DNA of 64,000 bases from E44-bin32 sp034430615. Its GTDB lineage: Bacteria; Chloroflexota; Anaerolineae; Anaerolineales; E44-bin32. Shown piece by piece: positions 34,126 to 42,352 of this stretch. Location of the stretch: contig DAOUEJ010000165.1 in the NCBI GenBank assembly GCA_034430615.1, forward strand, positions 21,072 to 85,071, read 5' to 3'. The translations under genes were made by a program, and so were the position numbers. The notes below the pieces were generated by a model. That model ran no database searches and was not told the origin of the DNA. It was given only the letters and a program-made list of their open reading frames with translations. Position 1 is the first letter of the stretch. Each line of letters starts with the position of its first letter.

Positions 34126-35011
34126 GAAGGACCATCAGGATCGATGGGAAGATCAGCAAGCCAATCGGGAAAATCATCTTGATCGGGGCTCGATGTGCTT
34201 CTTCTTCAGCCATCTGACGGCGGCGGACACGCATCTGATCGGATTGAATGCGCAGCACTTTTGCCATGCTGACACCGAGCTGCTCGGACTGGATCACAGC
34301 TGCAATGAAACTCGACAGTTCTGAAACCCCGACCCGGTCACCCATATCCCGCAGTGCTTCACGGCGAATTTTGCCCAGCCGGATTTCCTGCAGTACCCGG
34401 CCAAACTCTAACGCCAGTTCGTCCTCCCATTTAAGGTTGACCTGAGCCATGGCAGCATCAAAGCCGAGACCTGCTTCAACGCAAATGGTTAACAAGTCGA
34501 GGGCATCCGGGAGCGCCCTGAAGACGGCTTTCTGACGCGATTTAACCCTCCCGGTCAGCCAGAGATCCGGGAACATGAAGCCAATTCCCAGAAATAACGC
34601 AGAAAGCCCAAGGCCTGTTAACCAGGACCGGCCGGATACCAGGTAAACGAGAAAGACACCCCCACCGAATACAGCAGCCAGGACAAAGCGCAGTGAAAGA
34701 AAGAAGGCTGGATCCATCTGCATCGGGTTGCCGGCCATCTCGATCCGTTTGCGTGCACTCTGCAGGGTCGCCTGCGGTGTAAACCGTGAAGCTAGCTCAC
34801 CGACCTTATTGATGATTGGTAGGATGATACGCTCGTAAAAACGTAGCGAGAGCTCGATCTCTTCGAGGGTCATCGCCTCTTCACGCGTGCTGTATTCTGC
34901 CAGGCGGTCCGAGATAGGATTGGAAGAGCGCGGTGTTCGAATTCCAGCGATCACCAGCATGACCGCCAGAACCAGGATGAGCACGATAATCCCAACGATG
35001 GCTATAGGCAT
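34070..35011 (-). CDS. tadC: Tad pilus inner-membrane protein TadC
   Basis: A 313-residue GspF-type membrane protein. One helix at the N-terminus (IVGIIVLILVLAVMLVIAGI), a long cytoplasmic region, then two helices around 105-150, the T2SSF domain (LPDALDLLTICVEAGLGFDAAM, ELSSFIAAVIQSEQLGVSMAKVL) and a final helix pair ending IFPSILMVLLGPAALLLF. TadB and TadC together form the platform on which the CpaF ATPase builds Flp pili. A GGAAGGG precedes the ATG. It is the last complete gene of the tad operon. Confidence 0.92.
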   Translation of the reverse strand: MPIAIVGIIVLILVLAVMLVIAGIRTPRSSNPISDRLAEYSTREEAMTLEEIELSLRFYERIILPIINKVGELASRFTPQATLQSARKRIEMAGNPMQMDPAFFLSLRFVLAAVFGGGVFLVYLVSGRSWLTGLGLSALFLGIGFMFPDLWLTGRVKSRQKAVFRALPDALDLLTICVEAGLGFDAAMAQVNLKWEDELALEFGRVLQEIRLGKIRREALRDMGDRVGVSELSSFIAAVIQSEQLGVSMAKVLRIQSDQMRVRRRQMAEEEAHRAPIKMIFPIGLLIFPSILMVLLGPAALLLFRSPMGALFR

Positions 35012-35055
35012 TGGACTACCCTTCCCGTTTTCTCAATACTGATAGTTGCACTCGT

Positions 35056-36039
35056 TTAGATGTCGATCGCTACGATCTTCTGGGTGGCGATAAATCCAGT
35101 GACAACCATGATCCCAGCCAGGGCGAGGATCGGGATCCCGCAGCTGCGGGTCTCCGGGTTGAAGAACTGCATGATATACTCGCGGTTAAGCAGGAAAAGA
35201 AGCAAGACGAGCACTATGGGCAGCGCAGCGATCACCCAGGCTGTCGCACGACCCTGGGCAGTCAGCGCAGAGATCTCGCCCTTGATGCGCACACGTTCAC
35301 GGATTGTATAGGAGATTACATCCAGGATCTCAGCGAGGTTACCACCGACCTCCCGCTGCACATTGATGGCTGTGATGACCAGGTCGAGGTCTTCACTGTT
35401 GATGCGTCTAAGCAGGTGCTCAAGTGCATCATCCATCGTGATCCCAAGCTGCATCTCCTGCACAACACGCCGGAATTCTTCACAGATCGGGGATGGGAGC
35501 TCCCGGCTTACGGCCTCCATGGCCTGCAGCGTGGAGAAGCCTGCCCTCAAGCCGTTGACCATCAAGTTGAGCATGTCCCCCAACTGATTATCGAATTTCT
35601 TTAAACGGGTACGCTGTGCCATTTTCACGTACATCGACGGTAGGTATGCGCCAACAATACCCATGATGATGGCGAAGAAAAGCGTAAACTTGCTGATCAC
35701 GAACCCAACCAGAGCGACCAGCAGGCTTGAAAGGACCATGGTAGCGATATATTCTGCGGGTCGCAGCTTGATGTCGGCACGCGCCAGGTTTTTCGAGATA
35801 TTATCGAACATATCGGTGCCTTCACCCATACGGCTGAAGAAATCCGTGATGAAGGAGCCGCCTTCTTCGAGTGTTTCCTTGGTCGATGAGCTGGTGGAGA
35901 TCACCTGACCGCCCTCGGTATAACGGCCAAGGCGTTCTTCAACGACTGAGCGCTCACCAAAGACCGTCATGCCGAAGCCGACGACCAGCAGGAGCAATCC
36001 CAGGCCTCCACCAACAATCAGTACGGTATTCGCATCCAT
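35056..36039 (-). CDS. tadB: Tad pilus inner-membrane protein TadB
   Basis: A 327-residue GspF-type protein. N-terminal helix (VLIVGGGLGLLLLVVGFGMTV), two helices at about 95-135, T2SSF domain with QLGDMLNLMVNGLRAGFSTLQAMEAVSRELPSPICEEFRR broken here into QLGDMLNLMVNGLRAG and LQAMEAVSRELPSP, then C-terminal helices (AWVIAALPIVLVLLLFLLN, IPILALAGIMVVTGFIA). It pairs with TadC. It starts 3 bases after the cpaF stop, indicating coupling. Confidence 0.92.
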   Translation of the reverse strand: MDANTVLIVGGGLGLLLLVVGFGMTVFGERSVVEERLGRYTEGGQVISTSSSTKETLEEGGSFITDFFSRMGEGTDMFDNISKNLARADIKLRPAEYIATMVLSSLLVALVGFVISKFTLFFAIIMGIVGAYLPSMYVKMAQRTRLKKFDNQLGDMLNLMVNGLRAGFSTLQAMEAVSRELPSPICEEFRRVVQEMQLGITMDDALEHLLRRINSEDLDLVITAINVQREVGGNLAEILDVISYTIRERVRIKGEISALTAQGRATAWVIAALPIVLVLLLFLLNREYIMQFFNPETRSCGIPILALAGIMVVTGFIATQKIVAIDI

Positions 36040-36042
36040 GGC

Positions 36043-37491
36043 TTAGTACCCGCGTCCCCGATCTCCTACCCCAAAGATTGTTGCAGGTAGGTTGATGCCG
36101 CTTGCTTCAATTTTATCAATGAATTTTGGCCGCAACCCGGTTGGGCGTAGCCGGCCAATGACCTTTCCATCTTCGAATCCTGTTTGCTCAAACACGAAGA
36201 TGTCGGTCATCGTGATGACGTCACCTTCCATCCCCTGAATTTCTGAGATGTTGGTAACCTTGCGCGTACCGTCGCGCAGGCGCTCCAGGTGAACAATCAG
36301 TTCTAGCGCTGAGGCAACCTGTTCCCGGATGGCACGGACTGGCAAATCCATCCCAGCCATCAAGGTCATCGTCTCGATACGGGAGAGGGTATCACGCGGA
36401 CTGTTCGAGTGGGCGGTCGTCATCGAACCTTCATGACCGGTGTTCATTGCCTGGAGCATGTCTAATGCTTCCTCAGCACGAATTTCTCCTACAATGATCC
36501 GATCGGGACGCATACGCAGGGAGTTTACGACGAGATTTTGAATTGTGACCTCTCCCCGACCCTCGATGTTCGGTGGGCGTGACTCGAGTGTGATGACATG
36601 TTCCTGGCGCATCTGGAGCTCGGCCGCGTTCTCGATTGTCACGATACGCTCATCATTCGGGATATATTGCGACAAGATATTGAGGAAGGTCGTCTTGCCA
36701 GAACCCGTGCCGCCGGAGATCACCATGTTGATGGCGGAGATAACGCAAGCCTTGAGAAATTCAACCGCTTCCGGCGTGATCGTACCCCATTCGATCAGTT
36801 GTTCCACGGTAATTGGGTCACGCGCGAACTTCCGAATGGTCAATGTCGGCCCGACCAGCGAGATGGGTGGAATAATAGCATTCACACGCGACCCATCCGG
36901 AAGACGGGCATCCACGTATGGGCTCGACTCGTCGATCCGCCGACCGAGAGGGGCCACGATCCGATCGATGATCCGCATCAGGTGGTCGTCACTCTCGAAA
37001 GTTGCTGGCTCACGGTAAAGCTTACCCCCGCGCTCAATATAGATCTGCTTGGCGCCGTTGACCATGATCTCCGTTATCGAGCCATCCGCAAGAAGTGGCT
37101 CGAGCGGTCCGAGGCCAAGGATCTCCGCTACGATCTGTTCGAATAACCGCCTTCGTTCCGGCCGGGAAAGGACAATGTTCTCTTCCTGGAGGATGGTTTC
37201 AAATAGATCCTCAATCGTCTGTCTGACCTCGATCGTCTGGCTGACATCCATCGAGGGGTCTAGCTCGGCCAGTAATTTGTTCTGAACGCGTGTCTTTAGA
37301 TCGGTGTACGTATTCCGCTGTTGAACATCGGGCGGGGCGACACGCCGGGCAGCAATACCACTCATCCGTGATCCGCTCGACCCGGTCGAGCTGCTAGCCG
37401 CCGCAGGTGTATTCCCCCCTTTGTTGTTTCCACCACTCGGCACAGGCACGTTATCAGCCTGGCCCTGCTCGATCCGTTTAAGTAACGACAC
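36043..37491 (-). CDS. cpaF: Tad pilus assembly ATPase CpaF/TadA
   Basis: A 482-residue secretion ATPase that powers Flp pilus assembly. A Gly/Ser-rich N-terminus precedes the N-domain (EQIVAEILGLGPLEPLLAD, ITEIMVNGAKQIYIERGGKL). The catalytic part has Walker A SGGTGSGKTTFLNILSQYI, the Asp box (IVTIENAAELQ), Walker B-like IIVGEIRAEEALDMLQAMNTG and the His box (MTTAHSNSPRDTL). The start is GTG 37491 with GGAG nearby. Length and order fit the family. Confidence 0.95.
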   Translation of the reverse strand: MSLLKRIEQGQADNVPVPSGGNNKGGNTPAAASSSTGSSGSRMSGIAARRVAPPDVQQRNTYTDLKTRVQNKLLAELDPSMDVSQTIEVRQTIEDLFETILQEENIVLSRPERRRLFEQIVAEILGLGPLEPLLADGSITEIMVNGAKQIYIERGGKLYREPATFESDDHLMRIIDRIVAPLGRRIDESSPYVDARLPDGSRVNAIIPPISLVGPTLTIRKFARDPITVEQLIEWGTITPEAVEFLKACVISAINMVISGGTGSGKTTFLNILSQYIPNDERIVTIENAAELQMRQEHVITLESRPPNIEGRGEVTIQNLVVNSLRMRPDRIIVGEIRAEEALDMLQAMNTGHEGSMTTAHSNSPRDTLSRIETMTLMAGMDLPVRAIREQVASALELIVHLERLRDGTRKVTNISEIQGMEGDVITMTDIFVFEQTGFEDGKVIGRLRPTGLRPKFIDKIEASGINLPATIFGVGDRGRGY

Positions 37492-37534
37492 GCTCCACTC
37501 TCCTTACCCGCTGCCGGGCCCTACCTCAAACTCA

Positions 37535-38800
37535 CTACCTGCTGAAAAGCCGCGGCTTCTCCGATTCTTCCACCTCCTCCTCGACCTCTGGTTCGGCAAG
37601 GAGGCGTTCCCGTAACTCCCCGATGATTTTAAGGATGCTACGGGCTGCGGGTTGTCCGCGATCGTTCAGAAGAATGGGAGAACCCCGGTTGATGGAGGTT
37701 GGGATCGATTTTTCGTCGAGGGGTATTTCCCCGTCCACGTTGAACTTAAGATTCTCCGAGACCGCTTCAGCCGTGATACCGGTCTTTCGATCCATCCGAT
37801 TCAATACAAAGAAAACACGCTCCTTCGGGAATTCCAGCACACCCAGCAAGTCAAACAACAAGCGTGTGTCCTTGATGGATGGGATCTCAGGCGTGGCGAC
37901 CGTCACCAATAGATCAGCTGTATCCAGCACAGCCAGGGTCACATCATCCATCGTCGAACTGGTATCAACGACAACGTAGGCGAATTCACTCTTCAGAAAT
38001 TGGATAACATTCCTGACCTGATCGGCGGTAATTTCGTCCGCTAGCTCGGGACGCGGAGGAGCCGCTAGGACACGTAGGCCGCTTTCGTGATGAATTAGCA
38101 CATCGGCGACGTAATCCTTGTCCAGTTCTTCGGCGCGTGTGGCGAGATCCACAAAAGTATTCTTGGCCTGCAAGTTCATTACAACAGCGACATCACCAAA
38201 CTGGAGTGCGGCGTCCACCAGGACCGTTGGGGTATCGGCGGTATCCAGGCCGACAGCCAGGTTGGTGGCAAGCATGGTACTGCCCACCCCACCTTTCGGG
38301 CTGTAGACTGCAATGATTTTCCCTTCTAGATGTAAAGGTCCTGTGTAAGGCCGACCGGGGCCCTGGCCCATAAGCTGGGGTACGGGGGCTGCTATCTTTT
38401 CTTTTAGCTCGTGCGCCATCACGGAAAGCGTGCGGATGGTTGAGATCAGTTCATCGCCGGAGGGAGGCTTGGCAAGAAAATCCCGGGCACCTGCCCGCAT
38501 GGCTCGGCGAACGTAATCGGCGTCGTTATTGACTGAAAGCATGACGATCTGTGCGAAGGGGACATCCCGCAGTAAGGCCTCGGTCGCCGAAATACCGTCC
38601 ATATCCGGCATATTGATGTCCATGATGACAACGTCTGGCTCGGTCTCCCGGGCCAGATCGATCGCTTCGATGCCGGTGCGCGCAGCCCCGACAACGAGAA
38701 CATCCGACTCAAACTGGAGCAGCTTGCGGAGGTTCTCGCGGGTCTCAGCGAAATCGTCAACAATCAAGACGCGGATGACATTTTCCGCGCTTTCTGTCAT
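37535..38800 (-). CDS. cpaE: Receiver domain plus MinD-like ATPase, CpaE/TadZ
   Basis: A 421-residue protein with a full receiver domain (VLIVDDFAETRENLRKLL, VIMDINMPDMDG with phospho-Asp, MLSVNN, DFLAKPPS) followed by a MinD-type domain: IIAVYSPKGGVGSTMLATNLAV, where the usual GKT lysine is replaced by Ser as in CpaE, then VLVDAALQFGDVAVVMNL and VVVDTSSTMDD. TadZ/CpaE positions the pilus machine at the cell pole. A GAGAGG site precedes the ATG. It resembles the gene at 1-1077, a likely paralogue. Confidence 0.92.
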   Translation of the reverse strand: MTESAENVIRVLIVDDFAETRENLRKLLQFESDVLVVGAARTGIEAIDLARETEPDVVIMDINMPDMDGISATEALLRDVPFAQIVMLSVNNDADYVRRAMRAGARDFLAKPPSGDELISTIRTLSVMAHELKEKIAAPVPQLMGQGPGRPYTGPLHLEGKIIAVYSPKGGVGSTMLATNLAVGLDTADTPTVLVDAALQFGDVAVVMNLQAKNTFVDLATRAEELDKDYVADVLIHHESGLRVLAAPPRPELADEITADQVRNVIQFLKSEFAYVVVDTSSTMDDVTLAVLDTADLLVTVATPEIPSIKDTRLLFDLLGVLEFPKERVFFVLNRMDRKTGITAEAVSENLKFNVDGEIPLDEKSIPTSINRGSPILLNDRGQPAARSILKIIGELRERLLAEPEVEEEVEESEKPRLFSR

Positions 38801-38838
38801 AGAAACGCCTCTCGAAGGTTTACCTTAAACCTCTCCGA

Positions 38839-39981
38839 TCACTGCTGCGGACCGACGACCCGGTCGTTCCGGAGAACTGGGTCGATCAGTTTCTGGAGTG
38901 CGGGCTCGAGGGTGTATGGCAACCTCGACGGTACAGTGACGTCGTAGTTTTCGATCAGGTACTGCAGCGTAACGCTGATTGTCTCGGTCGGCTCAGTATC
39001 GTTCGGAGCACGCAGGGTGAGCGTCAAATCTGCACCTACTTTGATCGCCCAGTTCAATGCCAGTGCATCTTGCGGAGTCACGATCAGGGTAATGATATCG
39101 GGAGGTGTGATCGTGGCCGCAACTACCTGAGTACCGTCCTGAGGCTGCTGTCCTGCCTGGGCTTGATCCCCTTGAACAACAGGCGCCAGGTTCTCACCTT
39201 CCAGGGCGAACGTGCCTATATGCAGCACCTGGGCGCTGTCAACCAATCTCTGTGTAACGGCGCGTGGTCTTTGTTCGCCGCTTGGGATCACATGAAAGAG
39301 GGTTGTCGTCTCTTCCTCTTCGATCACCTTCCCGAGAGGAATTTGCGCCCCTGTACCGCCCTCCATCTGCCCTACAGCCCCTGTAATGCTCGGTGACGGA
39401 AACTCTTCCGTGCCACCTGGTGCGTTTAGCACAGTAGAATAATTGGGGAGGAGGGATTGAAAATCAGGATCAACATCGACCATCAACAACGAAAGCAAGA
39501 CATCCACGACATCCCCGTCTCGCAGAGCGAAGGCAACCCCTGAGAGTCGATCCAGGGGGATGGAGATCGCCGTATATCCGGGTGGGATAGCCAGGGAGGC
39601 ATCCGACCCGCCTGCCAGCAAGTCGCCGCCGCTCTCAGAGATCATCGCTTCCGTGACGGGGACTCCACGGCCAATATCCTGACGTGCGACCGTACCTATA
39701 ACTCTCGTCCGGATGCCCTCTTCATCGGTGCCGCTGATCATGGTTTCCACAACCATGTTCGCCGGCATGCGAGACATCACGATACCATCATCGGGTATAC
39801 GTGCGCCACGGGCGATATCCTGAGCAGCGATGGCAACGAATACAACATCGCTGGGAACCGCACCCACCGGAGTCTGATCAGGTTGAGCTTGTTCGCCGCC
39901 ACCCCGGGAGAGGAGATAAACCGCAGCGACCCCAAGCAGCAGGATAATCGCAAACAAGATGATGATACGTGGACGGCGCAT
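38839..39981 (-). CDS. cpaB: Flp pilus assembly protein CpaB
   Basis: A 380-residue CpaB. An N-terminal membrane helix (IIILFAIILLLGVAAVYLL) precedes an SAF-type domain (FVAIAAQDIARGARIPDDGIVMSRMP, quoted in part as DIARGARIPDDGIV) and the RcpC/CpaB domain (IPPGYTAISIPLDRLSGVAFALRDGD, VDVLLSLLMVD). It acts outside the membrane in pilus assembly. GGAGG sits 4 bases before the ATG. A separate promoter with an overlapping palindrome lies upstream (40042-40070), so it may be transcribed apart from flp. No secretin (CpaC) gene is nearby, in line with a cell lacking an outer membrane. Confidence 0.88.
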   Translation of the reverse strand: MRRPRIIILFAIILLLGVAAVYLLSRGGGEQAQPDQTPVGAVPSDVVFVAIAAQDIARGARIPDDGIVMSRMPANMVVETMISGTDEEGIRTRVIGTVARQDIGRGVPVTEAMISESGGDLLAGGSDASLAIPPGYTAISIPLDRLSGVAFALRDGDVVDVLLSLLMVDVDPDFQSLLPNYSTVLNAPGGTEEFPSPSITGAVGQMEGGTGAQIPLGKVIEEEETTTLFHVIPSGEQRPRAVTQRLVDSAQVLHIGTFALEGENLAPVVQGDQAQAGQQPQDGTQVVAATITPPDIITLIVTPQDALALNWAIKVGADLTLTLRAPNDTEPTETISVTLQYLIENYDVTVPSRLPYTLEPALQKLIDPVLRNDRVVGPQQ

Positions 39982-40041
39982 GAGGCCTCCTTCTTCCTAT
40001 ACTTGTACGACGGTGCTCGCGCACCCTGGTAGGACGCGCGT

Positions 40042-40070
40042 ATCTTACCTGCTTGACTTTAAAAGTCAAG
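40042..40070 (-). promoter_or_regulatory. Promoter TTGACT-16-TAAGAT of cpaB overlapped by a palindrome
   Basis: Minus-strand -35 at 40064-40069 and -10 at 40042-40047. The -35 is part of a perfect inverted repeat, CTTGACTTT-A-AAAGTCAAG (40052-40070), which looks like an operator for a dimeric regulator. Confidence 0.5.
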
Positions 40071-40122
40071 TTGTGCCAACTTTATCACAGGTGTGCCGGA
40101 TCGTCGCTTACATTTCCCTTAC

Positions 40123-40155
40123 ACAAGGAGCCCTATACTCGATAGGGCTCCTTGT
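40123..40155 (-). terminator. Strong hairpin after flp
   Basis: A perfect 14-bp stem (arms 40123-40136 and 40142-40155, 5-base loop) lies between flp and cpaB. No clear T-run follows on either strand, so it may mainly protect the abundant flp mRNA from decay or attenuate read-through. Confidence 0.6.
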
Positions 40156-40203
40156 ATGAATCCTTGGGAAGCGTTGCTCCCCCAAGTCCGGCCAATCGAG
40201 ATA

Positions 40204-40350
40204 TTAGATGTTTGTGACGATGTTGCTGAACACGTTGCCAATTGCCGGGCCGAGTAGCGCGAGGATCACGATCACGACCACAGCGACCAAAACAAGAATC
40301 AGTGCATACTCGACGAGGCCTTGACCCTTCTCTTTCGGTGCAAACAGCAT
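40204..40350 (-). CDS. flp: Flp-family type IVb pilin
   Basis: A 48-residue prepilin. The short basic leader (FAPKEKGQG) ends in the prepilin peptidase site before LVEYALI, with the conserved Glu and Tyr of Flp pilins, followed by one long hydrophobic helix (LVLVAVVVIVILALLGPAI) and a short tail. The ATG at 40350 is preceded by GGGAGGTG; the longer in-frame start at 40437 would lie before the promoter's start site and is not used. It has its own strong promoter and a downstream hairpin, fitting a highly expressed subunit. A dedicated prepilin peptidase gene is not in the window. Confidence 0.93.
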   Translation of the reverse strand: MLFAPKEKGQGLVEYALILVLVAVVVIVILALLGPAIGNVFSNIVTNI

Positions 40351-40407
40351 AGCATTCACCTCCCTTCTGTGATGATTTTGACTTTTTTCTGTTACAAGTT
40401 CGTAGTC

Positions 40408-40437
40408 ATTATAGTCACAGGTCCTAATAAGGTTCAA
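40408..40437 (-). promoter_or_regulatory. Promoter TTGAAC-18-TATAAT of flp
   Basis: Minus-strand -35 at 40432-40437 and a perfect -10 at 40408-40413. Start near 40401 gives a leader of about 50 bases. Confidence 0.75.
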
Positions 40438-40532
40438 TAGGACTAATTTCCGAGGGACATTGGTACGGGTTTAACCCAGTTGGTAGGCAAGCGGTCGAGA
40501 ATTTGAGTCCATATCACGAAGAGCAAATGGAC

Positions 40533-41582
40533 TCAAGATGGGGGAAGCGAGATCGCGATCCGGGTCCCATCTCCCGGTTTGGTGTCAATTTCTAGCGAGC
40601 CATCAAGCTGCTCGATCTGGTGCTTGAGCTGGTGCAACGCATGATTCTGATACTGATCGTGCTCAAGAATTTCTGGATCGAAGCCACGACCGTTGTCTTC
40701 AATCGCGCAACGAACGTTGTGCTCACCCAGATCGAGCGTGATCTTAACCTGGGTGGCTTGTGCATGCTCTCGAACATTCGCCAGGCAAATCTGAACTGAG
40801 CGGAAAAGAACCACTTCCCGGTATGATGCCAAACGTTTTTCCGTACCCACGTTGACAACCGAAATCTCCAGCCCGGTTTTTTCCTTGTAAGCTTCCGCGT
40901 AGCGTCTGACAGTCGGTAGCAATCCGAGATCATCGAGCATCATCGGCCGGAGTTCGAATATAAAGTCACGAACCTTTCCAAAACTAGATGTTGCCGCCTC
41001 CTTTAAATTCTCGAGCTCCTCGCGTGCTTTGTCCGGCTTGGTATCAGAGAGCCGCAGAGCGATCTCTGTTTGCAGGATGAAATTGGAGAGCACTTGTGCA
41101 GGGCCATCGTGGATCTGGCGGGAGATTTTCCGCCGCTCATCTTCCTGGGCCTCGATAATCTGTGCCTGAAAGCCTGCCGTGGAGGGCAATTTCTCTTCCT
41201 CGATTTCGATGTTAGGCTGACCGCCGAGGAGATGCAGAGCGTCAGCGATAACCCGTGCGAGGCGTTCAAGATGCTCCTCGTCACTCTGAAGTTTCTCCAA
41301 TTGCCCGCGCATGGTGAACAGCCTCTGCTGTGCATCAAGCGCCGCCTCGTAGTTATTCAGGATGTCTTCACGTGGGACGGTGTCGAAATGTGACTGCATT
41401 TGGTGGAGGCGTGCCGTGATGTCTGCGTTACGAGAAGCCAGCTTCTCCACCTCGCCCTGACTCTGCGAGACTAGCATTGTGATCTCTTTGAGTTTAAGCT
41501 GGACGCCTTCCAATTCCTCAGTTGAGCCTTGGATGAAGGCTTCTATGGGATTTAGTACTTCGCTGACATCAGAGTCTGACAT
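40533..41582 (-). CDS. DegS/NarX-type cytoplasmic sensor histidine kinase
   Basis: A 349-residue kinase without membrane helices. The N-terminal 130 residues are largely coiled coil (VQLKLKEITMLVSQSQGEVEKL), as in DegS. The HisKA_3 motif is DERRKISRQIHDGPAQVLSNF with the phospho-His in RQIHDGPAQ. The HATPase domain has LANVREHAQATQV, IEDNGRGFDPE and GDGTRIAISLP. It lies 12 bases downstream of a NarL-type regulator gene, its evident partner, and just upstream of the tad operon on the same strand, so it may control pili (inference). Confidence 0.92.
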   Translation of the reverse strand: MSDSDVSEVLNPIEAFIQGSTEELEGVQLKLKEITMLVSQSQGEVEKLASRNADITARLHQMQSHFDTVPREDILNNYEAALDAQQRLFTMRGQLEKLQSDEEHLERLARVIADALHLLGGQPNIEIEEEKLPSTAGFQAQIIEAQEDERRKISRQIHDGPAQVLSNFILQTEIALRLSDTKPDKAREELENLKEAATSSFGKVRDFIFELRPMMLDDLGLLPTVRRYAEAYKEKTGLEISVVNVGTEKRLASYREVVLFRSVQICLANVREHAQATQVKITLDLGEHNVRCAIEDNGRGFDPEILEHDQYQNHALHQLKHQIEQLDGSLEIDTKPGDGTRIAISLPPS

Positions 41583-41594
41583 GGGCTATCCCGG

Positions 41595-42287
41595 TTACTT
41601 ACGCGTGTCCTGCAGACGAACCCAGCCATGGCGAAGAGCGTAGACCGCAGCCTGGGTGCGATCCTCGACGTCAAGCTTATGCAAGATCGCGGTCATATGG
41701 TTCTTCACGGTTTGATGGCTGATGCCGAGCTTAGCGGCGATTTCTTTATTGCTCATGCCGCGTGTGACAAACTGCAGGATCTCCATCTCACGAGGAGAGA
41801 GTGGCGTGAAGGCCTCCTTGTCGCCTTCCACGTGCGGCCGACGTACCGCCTCCACTCCCTGCGAGAGCCACGCTTCCAGGCCCTCCTTATCGAAGACCTG
41901 GTCCCCGACAACGAAGAACCCTCGAGCAACCTGGCGGACGATGTCCACCAGCTTACCTGCTTCAACATCTTTTGAGCAGTAGGCTGATGCTCCAGCACTG
42001 AAAGCATGCAAAACCTGCTCGACATCGTCATATGCAGTCAAGAGTACGATCGATGTCGCAATGCGCTCTCCAACGATTTGGCGCGTGACCTGCATCCCGT
42101 TCATTGCCGGGAGATTCACGTCTACAAGGGCTACCATGGGGCGAAGCTCACGAATCAATTGAACACCGTCTTCACCGCTGGTACCCTCAGCAAGCACGTT
42201 GAGATCTTCTTCCGCATCAATCACGCTGCGAACACCCTCCCGGAAGAGAGGGTGATCATCGACAATGATGACCGTATATTCTTCCAT
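41595..42287 (-). CDS. NarL/FixJ-type response regulator
   Basis: A 230-residue regulator. The receiver domain has VIIVDDHPLFREGVRSVI, the phospho-Asp in ALVDVNLPAMNG, the Thr in LLTAYDD and Lys in YCSKDV. The LuxR-type helix-turn-helix is LSPREMEILQFVTRGMSNKE followed by IAAKLGISHQTVKNHMTAIL. The start at ATG 42287 gives a normal receiver start; the promoter at 42317-42346 leaves a 23-base leader. It is the first gene of a two-gene operon with the DegS-like kinase. Confidence 0.93.
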   Translation of the reverse strand: MEEYTVIIVDDHPLFREGVRSVIDAEEDLNVLAEGTSGEDGVQLIRELRPMVALVDVNLPAMNGMQVTRQIVGERIATSIVLLTAYDDVEQVLHAFSAGASAYCSKDVEAGKLVDIVRQVARGFFVVGDQVFDKEGLEAWLSQGVEAVRRPHVEGDKEAFTPLSPREMEILQFVTRGMSNKEIAAKLGISHQTVKNHMTAILHKLDVEDRTQAAVYALRHGWVRLQDTRK

Positions 42288-42316
42288 AGATGACCGCCTT
42301 ATTTCTGGACCCGGCG

Positions 42317-42346
42317 AGTATAGCATATTCGACTCACGCTGAGCAA
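42317..42346 (-). promoter_or_regulatory. Promoter TTGCTC-18-TATACT with extended -10
   Basis: Minus-strand -35 at 42341-42346 and -10 at 42317-42322, preceded by TGC (extended -10). It should drive the response regulator and kinase. Confidence 0.65.
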
Positions 42347-42352
42347 CTTAGA

